Shown here piece after piece: positions 51,296 through 60,713 of a DNA stretch of 64,000 nt. Origin of the DNA: Pseudidiomarina piscicola (GTDB lineage: Bacteria > Pseudomonadota > Gammaproteobacteria > Enterobacterales > Alteromonadaceae); assembly GCF_902806985.1 (NCBI RefSeq), contig NZ_CADCXY010000002.1:310001-374000 (forward strand), read 5' to 3'. The first letter of the stretch is position 1, and every line of letters starts with the position of its first letter. The notes beneath the pieces are model-generated. The model made no database searches. It saw only the letters and a list, made by a program, of their open reading frames with translations, and was not told the origin of the DNA. Position numbers and translations under genes: made by a program.

Positions 51296-52964
51296 ATTCG
51301 CGCAATTAGGATTTGATTACACGCGTTTCCGGTTCGGCCTTCGAACCGGCGGCGCTGCTTGTCTAGCACTCTTCTTTGCCTGGGCACTAGGCTTAGAACA
51401 TCCGCAATGGTCTGCTATGACCGTTTGGGCAGTCTCCCAGCCTACCCGAGGGCTCTTACTTGAAAAAGCCGCACATCGAACCCTAGGCACCTTCGTAGGC
51501 TCTATTATTGGTATCCTCTTGGTACTTATTGCCGGTGATCAGGTGCTCGCATTAGGTCTCGGGCTGACGTTGTGGGTGGTACTTTGTGTTTATGTTGCCA
51601 ACTTACTCCACGGCTTAATCGCTTATGGCGCCGCTCTTGGCGGCTACTCGGCGTCGATGGTTGCGCTACTTTCACGAGCTCCCGAAGCACTTCTACCGCT
51701 GGGTATCGACCGAATGCTAACAGTGTTTGTTGGTGTGGTCGCTGCGCTACTTGTCGGCTGGCTTTTTACTTATGCTCGCGCCGAGCAAACCCTCGTGAAC
51801 AAGGTTCGTCGGCAAACCGTCGCTAACTTGAAACTGATGGCACAAGCATTTAGCAAAGGTTCGGCACTGGATATTCCTTTTGAAGCTCGGCTCACGCAGC
51901 TCGCACACCTAGAAGCACAACTTGTTGAACACGGCACAGGCTCCCCCTCTGCTCACCTGTCCGCCAAACTTTTACGGCGCCTGTTGAATTCACAATTAGG
52001 GTTATTTGCACAATTAAGATCGGTCGAAATTAAAGCCTCAGAGCAGGTTAGTGAACGCCTGATCAATTGTGCTAACGCCATTGCCAGCAACGACCCTAAA
52101 ACTGCTAAGCAGCAACTGAAGGAAACTTCCAGAGCGCTTTCACACACAGCAATTCGTGATGAATTCAAAGAGTTTTGTAGTGCCGCAACCGAACGCTTGA
52201 GCTTTCGCGAAAGTGGTCGCACCGCTCACTCGGTGAGAAGACGTTCGATTCTTCTCCATCGCGATTGGCGCGGCGCTCAACAGGCCGCGATTCGAACCTT
52301 TCTGGCGATGACCATTATTACCTTAATATGGACGTTTACAGGTTGGCCTCAGGTCGCATTCTTACTGTTGGGCGCGTCCGTGATGTTGTCGACCTTTTCA
52401 ATGGCAGAGAACCCAGCGAAAACCATGTATTACGTATTTTTGGGGCAACTGGTCGCCGCAGTGGTTGCGGTCTTAGTGCAAGGACTCCTCTGGCCCTATA
52501 CACAATCAATACTTGAGATGTTGATCTGTCTCATGCCGGTAATGCTGATTGGCAGTTTAGCGCTGGCACATAATAGAACCGCACCCGGCGCGTTAGACTT
52601 CCATCTTATCTTTTTACTTTTGTCGCAACCGTGGGTGCCCTATCACTTTAACTTAGGAAAATCAGTGAGCTTTGCGGCGGCGGTTATTTCCGCCCCTCTG
52701 ATTGCGATGGCGAGTTACAAGTTGGTGTATCCGACCACCTTAAAAAGCCGCCAATTGCAGTTAATCAATGCCCTACAGCGGGAACTTGATGAGCTCGACC
52801 AACGGGTTTTGACCCCACAACAGTTCAATCGGTACCGCGCACGACTCTATCATCGCTTATTTAAACTTTATCAAATGGCCGACAAACTAGGTGCCGACGG
52901 TAAACAAGCCGCCGAACATTACCTGCTGCACGTGCAACATCAGGTTAATAAGCATCGGCGATAA
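51276..52964 (+). CDS. FUSC-family (aromatic acid exporter-like) membrane protein
   Basis: 562 residues. Two hydrophobic blocks of several helices (about residues 20-165 and 345-475) flank a soluble helical region, the layout of FUSC/AaeB/YccS proteins. LRTGGAACLALFFAWALGLEHPQWSAMTVWAVSQPTRG is the typical N-terminus. AaeB-like members export p-hydroxybenzoate-type acids; substrate here is unknown. The ATG lies inside the symporter gene, and a terminator follows its stop. Confidence 0.85.
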   Translation: MNALTTKFAQLGFDYTRFRFGLRTGGAACLALFFAWALGLEHPQWSAMTVWAVSQPTRGLLLEKAAHRTLGTFVGSIIGILLVLIAGDQVLALGLGLTLWVVLCVYVANLLHGLIAYGAALGGYSASMVALLSRAPEALLPLGIDRMLTVFVGVVAALLVGWLFTYARAEQTLVNKVRRQTVANLKLMAQAFSKGSALDIPFEARLTQLAHLEAQLVEHGTGSPSAHLSAKLLRRLLNSQLGLFAQLRSVEIKASEQVSERLINCANAIASNDPKTAKQQLKETSRALSHTAIRDEFKEFCSAATERLSFRESGRTAHSVRRRSILLHRDWRGAQQAAIRTFLAMTIITLIWTFTGWPQVAFLLLGASVMLSTFSMAENPAKTMYYVFLGQLVAAVVAVLVQGLLWPYTQSILEMLICLMPVMLIGSLALAHNRTAPGALDFHLIFLLLSQPWVPYHFNLGKSVSFAAAVISAPLIAMASYKLVYPTTLKSRQLQLINALQRELDELDQRVLTPQQFNRYRARLYHRLFKLYQMADKLGADGKQAAEHYLLHVQHQVNKHRR

Positions 52965-52966
52965 AA

Positions 52967-52988
52967 AAAGCGAGCCGAAGCTCGCTTT
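52967..52988. terminator. Terminator after the FUSC gene
   Basis: AAAGCGAGC/GCTCGCTTT perfect 9-bp stem with a CGAA loop, between the convergent FUSC and OmpA-like genes. It would serve both. Confidence 0.85.
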
Positions 52989-53015
52989 CTAGTTAACCAA
53001 TCTTTATTACGCAGC

Positions 53016-53648
53016 TCACTGAGCTCGGTTAGGCACAATGCGCAACTCTACCCGACGGTTAAGTTGACGGCCGCGTTCAGTGTCGTTGGTGGCAACCGGC
53101 TGGCTTTCACCGTAACCCATAATGGTAATACGCCGTGTATCAACACCATTTCCGGCCAAATGATTACTTACCGCCCACGCCCGACTTTCTGAAAGTTGCT
53201 GATTATACTGTGCGGTGCCGGTGCTATCCGTATGGCCTTCAACCACCATTGTGGTTTTCTCATACTGCTTAAGGACACGCGCCACATCGACCAAAATCGG
53301 ATCGAAGTTTGATGCGATTTGCGAGCTATCGGTGGCAAAGGTGATATTACTTGGCAGTTGCAAGCGAATCGTATCGCCGTCGCGAATCACTTCAACGCCG
53401 CTTCCGGAAAGCTCATTACGGAACTGTTGTTCCTGTTTATCCATGTAATTACCGATAGCACTGCCCGCAAGGGCACCGACTGCAGCGCCCCATACGTAAC
53501 GGCTTTTATCATGATCGCCGGTACCTTTACCAATGAGAGCGCCTGCGATGGCGCCAATGGCCGCGCCTTTTTGCGTATTGTTCATCGGGGTTTGACAACC
53601 TGCAACAACGACTGCTGCCGCTATTGCCAATGGAATTAACTTTTTCAT
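53016..53648 (-). CDS. OmpA-family lipoprotein (YiaD-like)
   Basis: 210 residues. A lipoprotein signal (MKKLIPLAIAAAVVVAGCQT) is followed by glycine-zipper segments (GAAIGAIAGALIGKGTG, GAAVGALAGSAIG) and a C-terminal OmpA peptidoglycan-binding domain with VEGHTDSTGTAQYNQQLSESRAWAVSNHL and NRRVEL. It anchors outer membrane to cell wall. Single transcript, convergent with the FUSC gene. Confidence 0.92.
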   Translation of the reverse strand: MKKLIPLAIAAAVVVAGCQTPMNNTQKGAAIGAIAGALIGKGTGDHDKSRYVWGAAVGALAGSAIGNYMDKQEQQFRNELSGSGVEVIRDGDTIRLQLPSNITFATDSSQIASNFDPILVDVARVLKQYEKTTMVVEGHTDSTGTAQYNQQLSESRAWAVSNHLAGNGVDTRRITIMGYGESQPVATNDTERGRQLNRRVELRIVPNRAQ

Positions 53649-53744
53649 GGCTACCTCGCTAACGTTTTCAGTAACTAGAACCGAACTAAATGTCCTTACA
53701 AAGTAGCACAGTAGCGCAAAAGTTCGAGCTTGCTTTACACAAAC

Positions 53745-54863
53745 TTAGCGCGACAAACGCAGTAATTGCCCTGCTGCACTGTCCGTCAGTAAGTAGATGG
53801 CGCCGTCACTCGCAACAGTTACCGCACGCAGGCGCTGCTCGTCCGCGAGGGTTAATTGGTGCACCACTTGCCATGCCTGTTGTCGCTGCTGCAATACTTG
53901 CAAGCGCTTACCAGCTAGCTGCGTAATCAGTAGCGCCCCTCGCCACTCACTGAACATTTCTGCGTTATAAAGCGCCATGTCCGAAGGCGCAAGCGATGGC
54001 GTCCATTGATAGATAGGAGCAACCACCCCTGGCAATTCCTGATAGGGTGTCACCATGGCGCCGGTATAGTCGATGCCATAGCTTGTCATTGGCCACCCAT
54101 AATTCTTACCAGCATGCAGCTGATTGAGCTCGTCGCCCCCTCGAGGGCCGTGTTCATGTTGCCAAACGGACTCCGTCGTCGAATCGTAGACAATACCCTG
54201 ACTATTTCGATGGCCATAACTATAAATATAGCCGCCAGCTTGATGCGGAAATGGATTCCCCGGCGCTGCCTCACCGGTGCGCGTCATCCGCACAACTTTA
54301 CCCAAATGATTACTTAAGTTTTGCGCTTCTTCTCGGTAATCGAACCCGTCACCTAAGGTCAAAAGCAATGTCTGGTCCGGCAACCACGCAAGCCTTCCGC
54401 CATAATGCGCTGCGCCTTTGCGTAGTGGTTGGGCGACGAAAATCTTACGCAATTCCGTTACTTTCATTGGCCGGGTTGGCGTTAGTTCGGCTCGCGCCAC
54501 ACAGGTCGAGTTTGCCTCAATGTTGCCACAGGCGTAACTAAAGAAAGCCTCTCTTGTTTCGTTAAAATCGGGGGCTAGACTTACTTCGAACAGCCCGCCT
54601 TGACCAGAAACAAACAAATCGGGTAACGGCAGCGGTATCTCGTCGACAAAACCTAGTTCGGAGATCAATTTAAAACCACCACTGCGCTCAGTGACCAAGA
54701 AGTTTAAAGGGTGGTTCGGTAACTCTTGCAGCGACCACGGGTGGTCTAAGTCATTGGCAATGGCCATCACATCGAACTTGTCCGCCGCTAGGCTTTGGTA
54801 CGGCGACAAACAAAGCCCTACCGCCATCATCAGCTGCGTTAATACGCGGTAGCGCTTGCTCAT
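53745..54863 (-). CDS. PQQ-dependent sugar dehydrogenase (GSDH family)
   Basis: 372 residues from the ATG at 54863, whose A overlaps the upstream stop and which gives the signal MSKRYRVLTQLMMAVGLCLSPYQSLAAD. The beta-propeller motifs LDHPWSLQELPN, LLLTLGDGFDYREEAQN, GHRNSQGIVYD, WQHEHGPRGGDELNQLHAGKNYGWP and PSLAPSDMALYN match the glucose/sorbosone dehydrogenase family (PF07995). These are periplasmic, use PQQ and oxidise aldose sugars. Last in the four-gene unit starting with the M1 peptidase. Confidence 0.88.
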   Translation of the reverse strand: MSKRYRVLTQLMMAVGLCLSPYQSLAADKFDVMAIANDLDHPWSLQELPNHPLNFLVTERSGGFKLISELGFVDEIPLPLPDLFVSGQGGLFEVSLAPDFNETREAFFSYACGNIEANSTCVARAELTPTRPMKVTELRKIFVAQPLRKGAAHYGGRLAWLPDQTLLLTLGDGFDYREEAQNLSNHLGKVVRMTRTGEAAPGNPFPHQAGGYIYSYGHRNSQGIVYDSTTESVWQHEHGPRGGDELNQLHAGKNYGWPMTSYGIDYTGAMVTPYQELPGVVAPIYQWTPSLAPSDMALYNAEMFSEWRGALLITQLAGKRLQVLQQRQQAWQVVHQLTLADEQRLRAVTVASDGAIYLLTDSAAGQLLRLSR

Positions 54864-55318
54864 ATCACAGGCTCCTGCAGTTCTTTTGGAGTCGGGTGCC
54901 ACAATCGACCAAAAACCCAGCCGGCTAAAGCGCCCGTCATCGACATCGCCAGTAACCCCGGCCAGCTCCTTGTTGCAGCAATTAAAGTAGGCATAGGAAC
55001 CAAGCTATTCACCAGCCAAAAGCACACCAACATACCGATAAAACCGGCACCAATAAACCACCAGCGTTCCTCATGCTTAAGCCCCTTGGCAATCGCATAG
55101 GCCAGCGGCAGTGCAATAAGCATCACAGCCGAGACAATTGCGCCGAATAGCGGCGAAAAATGAAGAAGATCGTGAATTATCGTAGAAATTCGTGTCTGAA
55201 AGGAAACGGCGACCGAGAGTTCAACCAGCGCCGATAAATTGAGTTGAGTTTGAATAATACTACCTACCACAGCGGCGGCAAGCATCGCACTAACAAAGGC
55301 AATCACTACTCGAGTCAT
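54860..55318 (-). CDS. Four-helix membrane protein of unknown function
   Basis: 152 residues with about four hydrophobic segments (VVIAFVSAMLAAAVVGSII, FGAIVSAVMLIALPLAYAIA, FIGAGFIGMLVCFWLVNSLV, LLAMSMTGALAGWVFGRL). No family is recognised. It shares an ATGA overlap with the downstream sugar dehydrogenase and follows the DUF6702 gene by 17 bases. Confidence 0.75.
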   Translation of the reverse strand: MTRVVIAFVSAMLAAAVVGSIIQTQLNLSALVELSVAVSFQTRISTIIHDLLHFSPLFGAIVSAVMLIALPLAYAIAKGLKHEERWWFIGAGFIGMLVCFWLVNSLVPMPTLIAATRSWPGLLAMSMTGALAGWVFGRLWHPTPKELQEPVI

Positions 55319-55335
55319 GGCGCCTCCTGGGCACT

Positions 55336-55842
55336 TTAATCGAAACGTACGCTTAACTCATCGTCATCGGAATTAAATTGTAGACTCTTAATTTCACCTT
55401 TGCCTTCAATGTTTACCAAGTTTTGTTGATCAGGCCACAATTCTTGTAACGCACTGTGCTTTACTTCAAGCCCGTTAATGTCCGCAGGTATTTTGGCTTC
55501 TTGGTAAACCCAAAAATCACGGCCATCAACTTGATACCCAACACTGGTTAGCTCTAGTGGTGTACCGTTTGCTGTCGCCAAGCTAAATTTGTCTAATACA
55601 TAGACTGCGAATAGCGCGCGGGTTTTTTCATCGGTATGAATATCCGCTTGGCGTTTATTAAATAGTTCGCCGACCGCATGTTCCGCATCATGCAAATTAA
55701 ATCGATGCATCACTTCGATGTTACCGGTGCGGTCATTAAATAAGATCGTCGTTACCGCAGATTTAAGTTGGTGGGCAGCGCTGCTACCCACCCACAAAAA
55801 AACCATTAGAACAACACTAAGCGTCTTAGCTTTCATCGTCAC
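55336..55842 (-). CDS. DUF6702 family exported protein
   Basis: 168 residues. A signal peptide (MTMKAKTLSVVLMVFLWVGSSAAH) is followed by HQLKSAVTTILFNDRTGNIEVMHRFNLHDAEHAVGEL, similar to the DUF6702 pattern. Function is unknown; the partner is probably the adjacent M1 peptidase, whose end it overlaps by 17 bases. Confidence 0.7.
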   Translation of the reverse strand: MTMKAKTLSVVLMVFLWVGSSAAHQLKSAVTTILFNDRTGNIEVMHRFNLHDAEHAVGELFNKRQADIHTDEKTRALFAVYVLDKFSLATANGTPLELTSVGYQVDGRDFWVYQEAKIPADINGLEVKHSALQELWPDQQNLVNIEGKGEIKSLQFNSDDDELSVRFD

Positions 55843-58282
55843 TTTGGTCTTCTTCGGTTTTAAGCTCGGTTTTCGCTTCTTGCATTAAGTCGCGGCTAAT
55901 GTGATCCGTACCTCGTTCATATTTGAACGCTTCAATGCGCGATGGAATGATCTTACGTGGATAGTAGTTATTCTCAATATCGACGTCCGCCGTTTCCCAA
56001 TTTGGATCGACCGCAAAGCTCACGACCTCTTTATCGGTGACGATTAACTTACTAACGTTGTCGGCATTGCGACGCCAAATTTCCGCCGGTACTCGATAAT
56101 CTTCCGTGCTACCGTCTGCGTACGTCATTTGCAATAGAATAGGCATCACTAAGCCACCGAGATTCGAGAAATCAAGAACATAGTAATTCTTGTTTTCGGC
56201 TATTGCGCGATCAAATACGCGACGCTCCCATGGCTCAAGCTTGTCCAAGAAACTCTGATACGCATTGCGTTGTTTGTTGGTAACAGTGAAGCGATCGTTT
56301 TCATCATGGTAGTCTCGAACATCTGGGTTCATTTCGACCCAAGTTTTACGGCCTTCGGCTTCATTGCGTTGCACAAAGTATGACACTGGTTTGTCGGCTT
56401 GTTCTTGACGACGACGCTGCCAATCAATATCTGGGTCTTTTGTATCAAGCTGTAATTTATAGACACGATCGAGGCTGATATCTACGTGATCAGTGCTGTA
56501 GAACCAGCCCCGCCAGAACCAGTCCAAATCAACACCCGACGCTTCCTCCATGGTGCGGAAGAAGTCTGCAGGTGTTGGACGTTTAAACATCCAGCGCTGG
56601 GCATATTCACGGAAGGCGAAATCGAATAGGTCACGACCAAGAATCACCTCGCGAAGAATGTTTAACGCCGCAGCAGGTTTACTGTAAGCATTAGGCCCAA
56701 GGCGCAACACGCTGTCTGACTGGGTCATGATCGGAACTTGTACCGACGATTTCATATAATCGACGATACTACGTGGCTCAACGCCCCATGGAATAGAAGG
56801 ATCCCATTCGCGGCCCGCAACGCCGTCTAAAAAGCTATTCAAGCCTTCATCCATCCACGTCCACTGACGCTCATCGGAATTCACCACCATCGGAAAATAA
56901 ATATGACCGATTTCATGAATCACCACACCGATAAGAAAACGTTTTTCAGCCAGCGAATAGGTGCGTGAACCATCGTCTTGTAACTCGGTGCGAGGCCCAT
57001 TAAAGGTGATCATTGGATATTCCATTCCACCCACGGGCCCATTGACCGATTGTGACGTCGGGTAGGGATAGTCAAACGAGAAGCGGCTGTATACTTCCAT
57101 GGTGTGAATTACCGACTCAGTCGAGTACTTTTTCCAAAGATCGCCACCTTCTTTCGGGTAAAACGACATCGCCATCACTAATGGCTGCACTGAGCCGCCT
57201 TGCTGATAGCCTTTCGCGTCCCACATAAACTTACGCGATGACGCCCACGCAAAGTCGCGGACGTTTTCTGCTGCGAAACGCCACACTTTACGCTCATCGG
57301 TGCCTGCTTTTTCGTTCTCTAATGCTTCTTCGGCAGTCACCACGAAAACTGGGCGCTGTGCTGTTTTTGCCTGTTCTAACCGGCGTTGTTGCTGTTCTGT
57401 AAGCACTTGGTCAGGGTTTTGCAATTCACCCGTGGCAGAAACGATGTGATCAGCAGGTACATCAATCGCGACCTCAAAATCACCAAATTCCATGGTGAAT
57501 TCACCACTGCCTAAAAATTCTTTGTTCGTCCATGCTTCGTAATCGGTAAAAGCGGCAACACGAGGGTACCACTGGGCAATTAGGAAAATATCATTACCAC
57601 CTTCGCGCGCGTCGTCTGGAAAATGTTCATATCCCGAACGCCCCCCAACCGCATCTTCTTCGATGATATTAAAACCAAAGTCGATAGCGAGAGTGGTACT
57701 TTTACCTGGCGCTAAAGGCTCAGCCAAGTCAACTCGCATGTTGGTTCCAACAATGGTGAAACTCAACGCATTGCCTTCACTATTGGCTATTTCGTCAATG
57801 GCGAAGCCCAGCTCATTATCGGCCATGAATTGTTGGCGGCGTAGCTGTCCCAGTGAAATTCGAGCGGGTTTATCGATGCCGCCTAAATCGGTATCTGGAT
57901 GACTCCCAAAGGTCGCACTACGCTCTGCTCGTGAATCATTACGGAAGATATTTTGGTCCAACTGGATCCAGATATACTTCAATGTATAAGGTGAATTATT
58001 TTGATAGGTAATAGTTTCTGCTGCATCTAAACGGCGATTTTTTTCATCCAACCGCGCTTCTATCTTATAGTCAGCCTTTTGTTGCCAATAATTTTCGCCG
58101 GGTTCACCTGCCGCGCTACGATAGACGTTAGGCGTTGGCAGAACTTCATCTAACTGACGAAATTTATCCTCATAGTTGCCTTTAGTTTGCTGAATTGACG
58201 CTGTCGCAGCGCTAGGAAGACTAAAAGTGACTAAGGCAATGCTTGCGCACGCCCACCAAAAACGTGTTTTATACATGGACAT
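55826..58282 (-). CDS. M1-family metallopeptidase
   Basis: 818 residues with a signal peptide. The zinc site is complete: H456 E457 and H460 in VIHEIGHIYFP, and E479 in WTWMDEGLNSF, giving HExxH-18-E. GPVGGMEYPMI is a variant of the GxMEN exopeptidase loop. Upstream sequence is the N-terminal beta domain. It would trim peptides in the periplasm. It starts the four-gene unit with DUF6702, a membrane protein and the sugar dehydrogenase. Confidence 0.9.
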   Translation of the reverse strand: MSMYKTRFWWACASIALVTFSLPSAATASIQQTKGNYEDKFRQLDEVLPTPNVYRSAAGEPGENYWQQKADYKIEARLDEKNRRLDAAETITYQNNSPYTLKYIWIQLDQNIFRNDSRAERSATFGSHPDTDLGGIDKPARISLGQLRRQQFMADNELGFAIDEIANSEGNALSFTIVGTNMRVDLAEPLAPGKSTTLAIDFGFNIIEEDAVGGRSGYEHFPDDAREGGNDIFLIAQWYPRVAAFTDYEAWTNKEFLGSGEFTMEFGDFEVAIDVPADHIVSATGELQNPDQVLTEQQQRRLEQAKTAQRPVFVVTAEEALENEKAGTDERKVWRFAAENVRDFAWASSRKFMWDAKGYQQGGSVQPLVMAMSFYPKEGGDLWKKYSTESVIHTMEVYSRFSFDYPYPTSQSVNGPVGGMEYPMITFNGPRTELQDDGSRTYSLAEKRFLIGVVIHEIGHIYFPMVVNSDERQWTWMDEGLNSFLDGVAGREWDPSIPWGVEPRSIVDYMKSSVQVPIMTQSDSVLRLGPNAYSKPAAALNILREVILGRDLFDFAFREYAQRWMFKRPTPADFFRTMEEASGVDLDWFWRGWFYSTDHVDISLDRVYKLQLDTKDPDIDWQRRRQEQADKPVSYFVQRNEAEGRKTWVEMNPDVRDYHDENDRFTVTNKQRNAYQSFLDKLEPWERRVFDRAIAENKNYYVLDFSNLGGLVMPILLQMTYADGSTEDYRVPAEIWRRNADNVSKLIVTDKEVVSFAVDPNWETADVDIENNYYPRKIIPSRIEAFKYERGTDHISRDLMQEAKTELKTEEDQSDDES

Positions 58283-58440
58283 TCTCGTTGTTTCGTCAGC
58301 GGTAAGATGACTTTAAAAGAGTGAGATCAACAAAACTACCAAAGCGATTGCCTTGACGCCACCGCGTTGGTCGTAAAAAATTTCCATTTATCGCAAACCC
58401 CAGCTAGATTAGAAAGATAATAATAATAAATAGCTACTGG

Positions 58441-59880
58441 ATGGTACGCGTGACTAAGCCCCCACTTCGACATTTTTCGGCCTCGTCATTTCGCATACTG
58501 GCGTTTATTTGCTTGTGGCTATTGGTATGGTGGGCATCGAGTCTGATGGACTATCAGCCCTTCGTTAGCCTATGGTATCCACCCGCAGCGCTCTCACTAG
58601 CAGCGTTTATTTTAGTGGGCGGTCGTGCTTTTTTACCCATCGTAATGGCTGCTACTCTGGCCGGGCTCTGGATGTATCTTGAACTCGATACGCACACTGC
58701 ATTCCATCAGCAAACTAGGCACAGCCTCTTACTCGCTTTTGCGCACACGATATCTTACGGACTCGGTGGACTTTACTTTCGAAAAACCATTCATAAATGG
58801 GATATTCAACAATTACCCCAGCGCATTCTCTACTTCCTAATTATCACCTTATTCACAACTTTCCTTGCCGCGAGTTCTGGCATCATTGCTTTCATCATTA
58901 TTGGCGAGATGAGCTGGGCTCAAGCGGAAGCTTCTTGGTTAAATTGGTGGGTCGGCGACCTTGCTGGCGCCATGGTACTTACACCGTTTTTTATTTTGTT
59001 GCTAAGTCGATTATGGAATTCGGACATTTCTTGGCTTAAACCCAAACGGCGTCGACAAAACGACGAAACTAAACGTTTATGGAGTTCCAAAATGCTCCTA
59101 AATGTTGCCATCGTTATGGTGGTTATTCTTGCTGATCATTATTTCAATCATGCATCGATAGCTTATTTCATTTTCTTTATAAGCATTCCGCAAATGTGGA
59201 TTGTGTATACCGAACGCATGGAATACACGGTGATATCATTAGCTCTGATGAGTACCATGATCGCTGCTTGGTTCGGCTTTTATGGCGTTAGTGAACATGC
59301 ATTAACCTATCAGTTTGCCATGTGCGTTATCGCTGCGAATGCGTATTTTGGCCTAGCTGTACCTTCTTTGCTTAGTCAAAACAAAAAATTACATCATCAA
59401 ACTCAAATCGATACGCTCACCCATATCGCCTCTCGTAATCACTTTTTCGAGGTCGCTAACAACGAAATAAAACAACTAAAAGAACAAAATAAGCCACTGT
59501 CTTTGGCACTATTTGACCTCGATGAATTTAAGTCTATTAACGATACCTACGGTCATTTGATAGGTGATCAAGCGCTTATTATGGCTGCCCAAAGCATCAG
59601 TACTCACATTCGCGATAGAGACCTAATTGCGCGCTTTGGCGGTGATGAATTCTTGCTTTTACTGCCAGGACAAACCAAAGAACGTGCCCACCTAACTGCG
59701 GATAGATTACGACAAAAATTACCCGCGATACCTACCCCAGAAGGGCACATTCCTATTAGAGCCAGCTTTGGCGTGGTAGAAATCAACGTTAATGAATCTC
59801 TCACTCAAGCATTACAGCGTGCCGATCAAGCATTGCTAAATGCGAAACGCAAAGGTCGCGATCAAGTGGTATCATCCTAG
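58441..59880 (+). CDS. MASE1-GGDEF diguanylate cyclase
   Basis: 479 residues. The first 300 are a hydrophobic MASE1-like sensor of about eight helices. The C-terminal GGDEF domain has the active GGDEF at residues 400-404 (RFGGDEFLLLL), DLDEFKSINDTYGHLIGDQAL and an intact inhibitory I-site RDRD at residues 391-394. It makes cyclic di-GMP, with product feedback. No EAL domain follows. It is divergent from the M1 peptidase. Confidence 0.92.
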   Translation: MVRVTKPPLRHFSASSFRILAFICLWLLVWWASSLMDYQPFVSLWYPPAALSLAAFILVGGRAFLPIVMAATLAGLWMYLELDTHTAFHQQTRHSLLLAFAHTISYGLGGLYFRKTIHKWDIQQLPQRILYFLIITLFTTFLAASSGIIAFIIIGEMSWAQAEASWLNWWVGDLAGAMVLTPFFILLLSRLWNSDISWLKPKRRRQNDETKRLWSSKMLLNVAIVMVVILADHYFNHASIAYFIFFISIPQMWIVYTERMEYTVISLALMSTMIAAWFGFYGVSEHALTYQFAMCVIAANAYFGLAVPSLLSQNKKLHHQTQIDTLTHIASRNHFFEVANNEIKQLKEQNKPLSLALFDLDEFKSINDTYGHLIGDQALIMAAQSISTHIRDRDLIARFGGDEFLLLLPGQTKERAHLTADRLRQKLPAIPTPEGHIPIRASFGVVEINVNESLTQALQRADQALLNAKRKGRDQVVSS

Positions 59881-59912
59881 GCTATCGCTTTTAATGTTTA
59901 GGACCCCTGCTT

Positions 59913-60368
59913 ATGGCCTTACCAACCATCGAATTATTAGTTGCTACGACCTCTGGCAATACCGAGTACTTGGCCGATCAACTTAGCGACCAACTGCAAC
60001 AATTGGGTTATCCAACACGCGTTCATTATGAACCTGACTATAGTGAATTGATCGAAGGGATCACCGACGATACCGTTTGGATCGGTTGTATCGCGAGTCA
60101 CGGAGCTGGTGACTATGCCGATAGCATGCTCGACTTTGCCGAACACTTACATGCCAAACAACCTGCCTTAGCACCCTTAGGATATGCGGTAATAGCGATC
60201 GGAGATAGTTGCTACGACACCTATTGCCAAGCCGGACGCGATTTTGATCAAACCCTATCTAAACTAGGTGCAAAACAGCTCTTTGAGAGATTAGAAATAG
60301 ACATGTCGCAAGACGATCCGGAGGAAAAAGCATCAACATGGCTAGGATCTTTCATACAACGTCTGTGA
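59913..60368 (+). CDS. mioC: Flavodoxin MioC
   Basis: 151 residues of flavodoxin fold. The FMN phosphate loop reads LLVATTSGNTEYLA, and GCIASHGAGDYADSM and AIGDSCYDTYCQAG are the isoalloxazine-side loops. In E. coli mioC flanks oriC on the side opposite mnmG, exactly as here. Confidence 0.9.
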   Translation: MALPTIELLVATTSGNTEYLADQLSDQLQQLGYPTRVHYEPDYSELIEGITDDTVWIGCIASHGAGDYADSMLDFAEHLHAKQPALAPLGYAVIAIGDSCYDTYCQAGRDFDQTLSKLGAKQLFERLEIDMSQDDPEEKASTWLGSFIQRL

Positions 60369-60713
60369 GTAACCCATGTATAAGATCCCTTGAGATCTGT
60401 AGATACACACTGAGTAAATCTGTGCATAACTACCTCTGTGGATAAACCCCCTAGTTATCCACCGTTTGATCAGAGCAAGGATCAGCTTCTGATCACATCT
60501 TAACAGATCGTTGTGATCCTTGATCCTATTGGCTTAGCAAGCCTTATCCACAGATTTCCTTTTACTAGTAGTAATAGTAATAAGAAGATCAAAACATAAG
60601 ATCTTTAACTACTAATAAGATCTTTAAAGCCCTACACGAACAAAATTTAACCGTTTAGATCCAAGCAAAAAGACGTTAGAATAATGGGCTACATTTTTTC
60701 TAGGATTAAGTTT
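60369..60713. other. Chromosomal replication origin oriC
   Basis: Gene-free 345 bases between mioC and mnmG, as in E. coli. DnaA boxes: TTATCCACA 60544-60552, TGTGGATAA 60437-60445, near-matches TTATCCACC 60455-60463 and TGTGCATAA 60421-60429. Twelve GATC sites fall within about 280 bp. On the minus strand GATCTTATTAGTA, GATCTTATGTTTT and GATCTTCTTATTA resemble the AT-rich 13-mers where strands open, on the mnmG side. The start sites of mnmG transcription also lie here. Confidence 0.93.
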
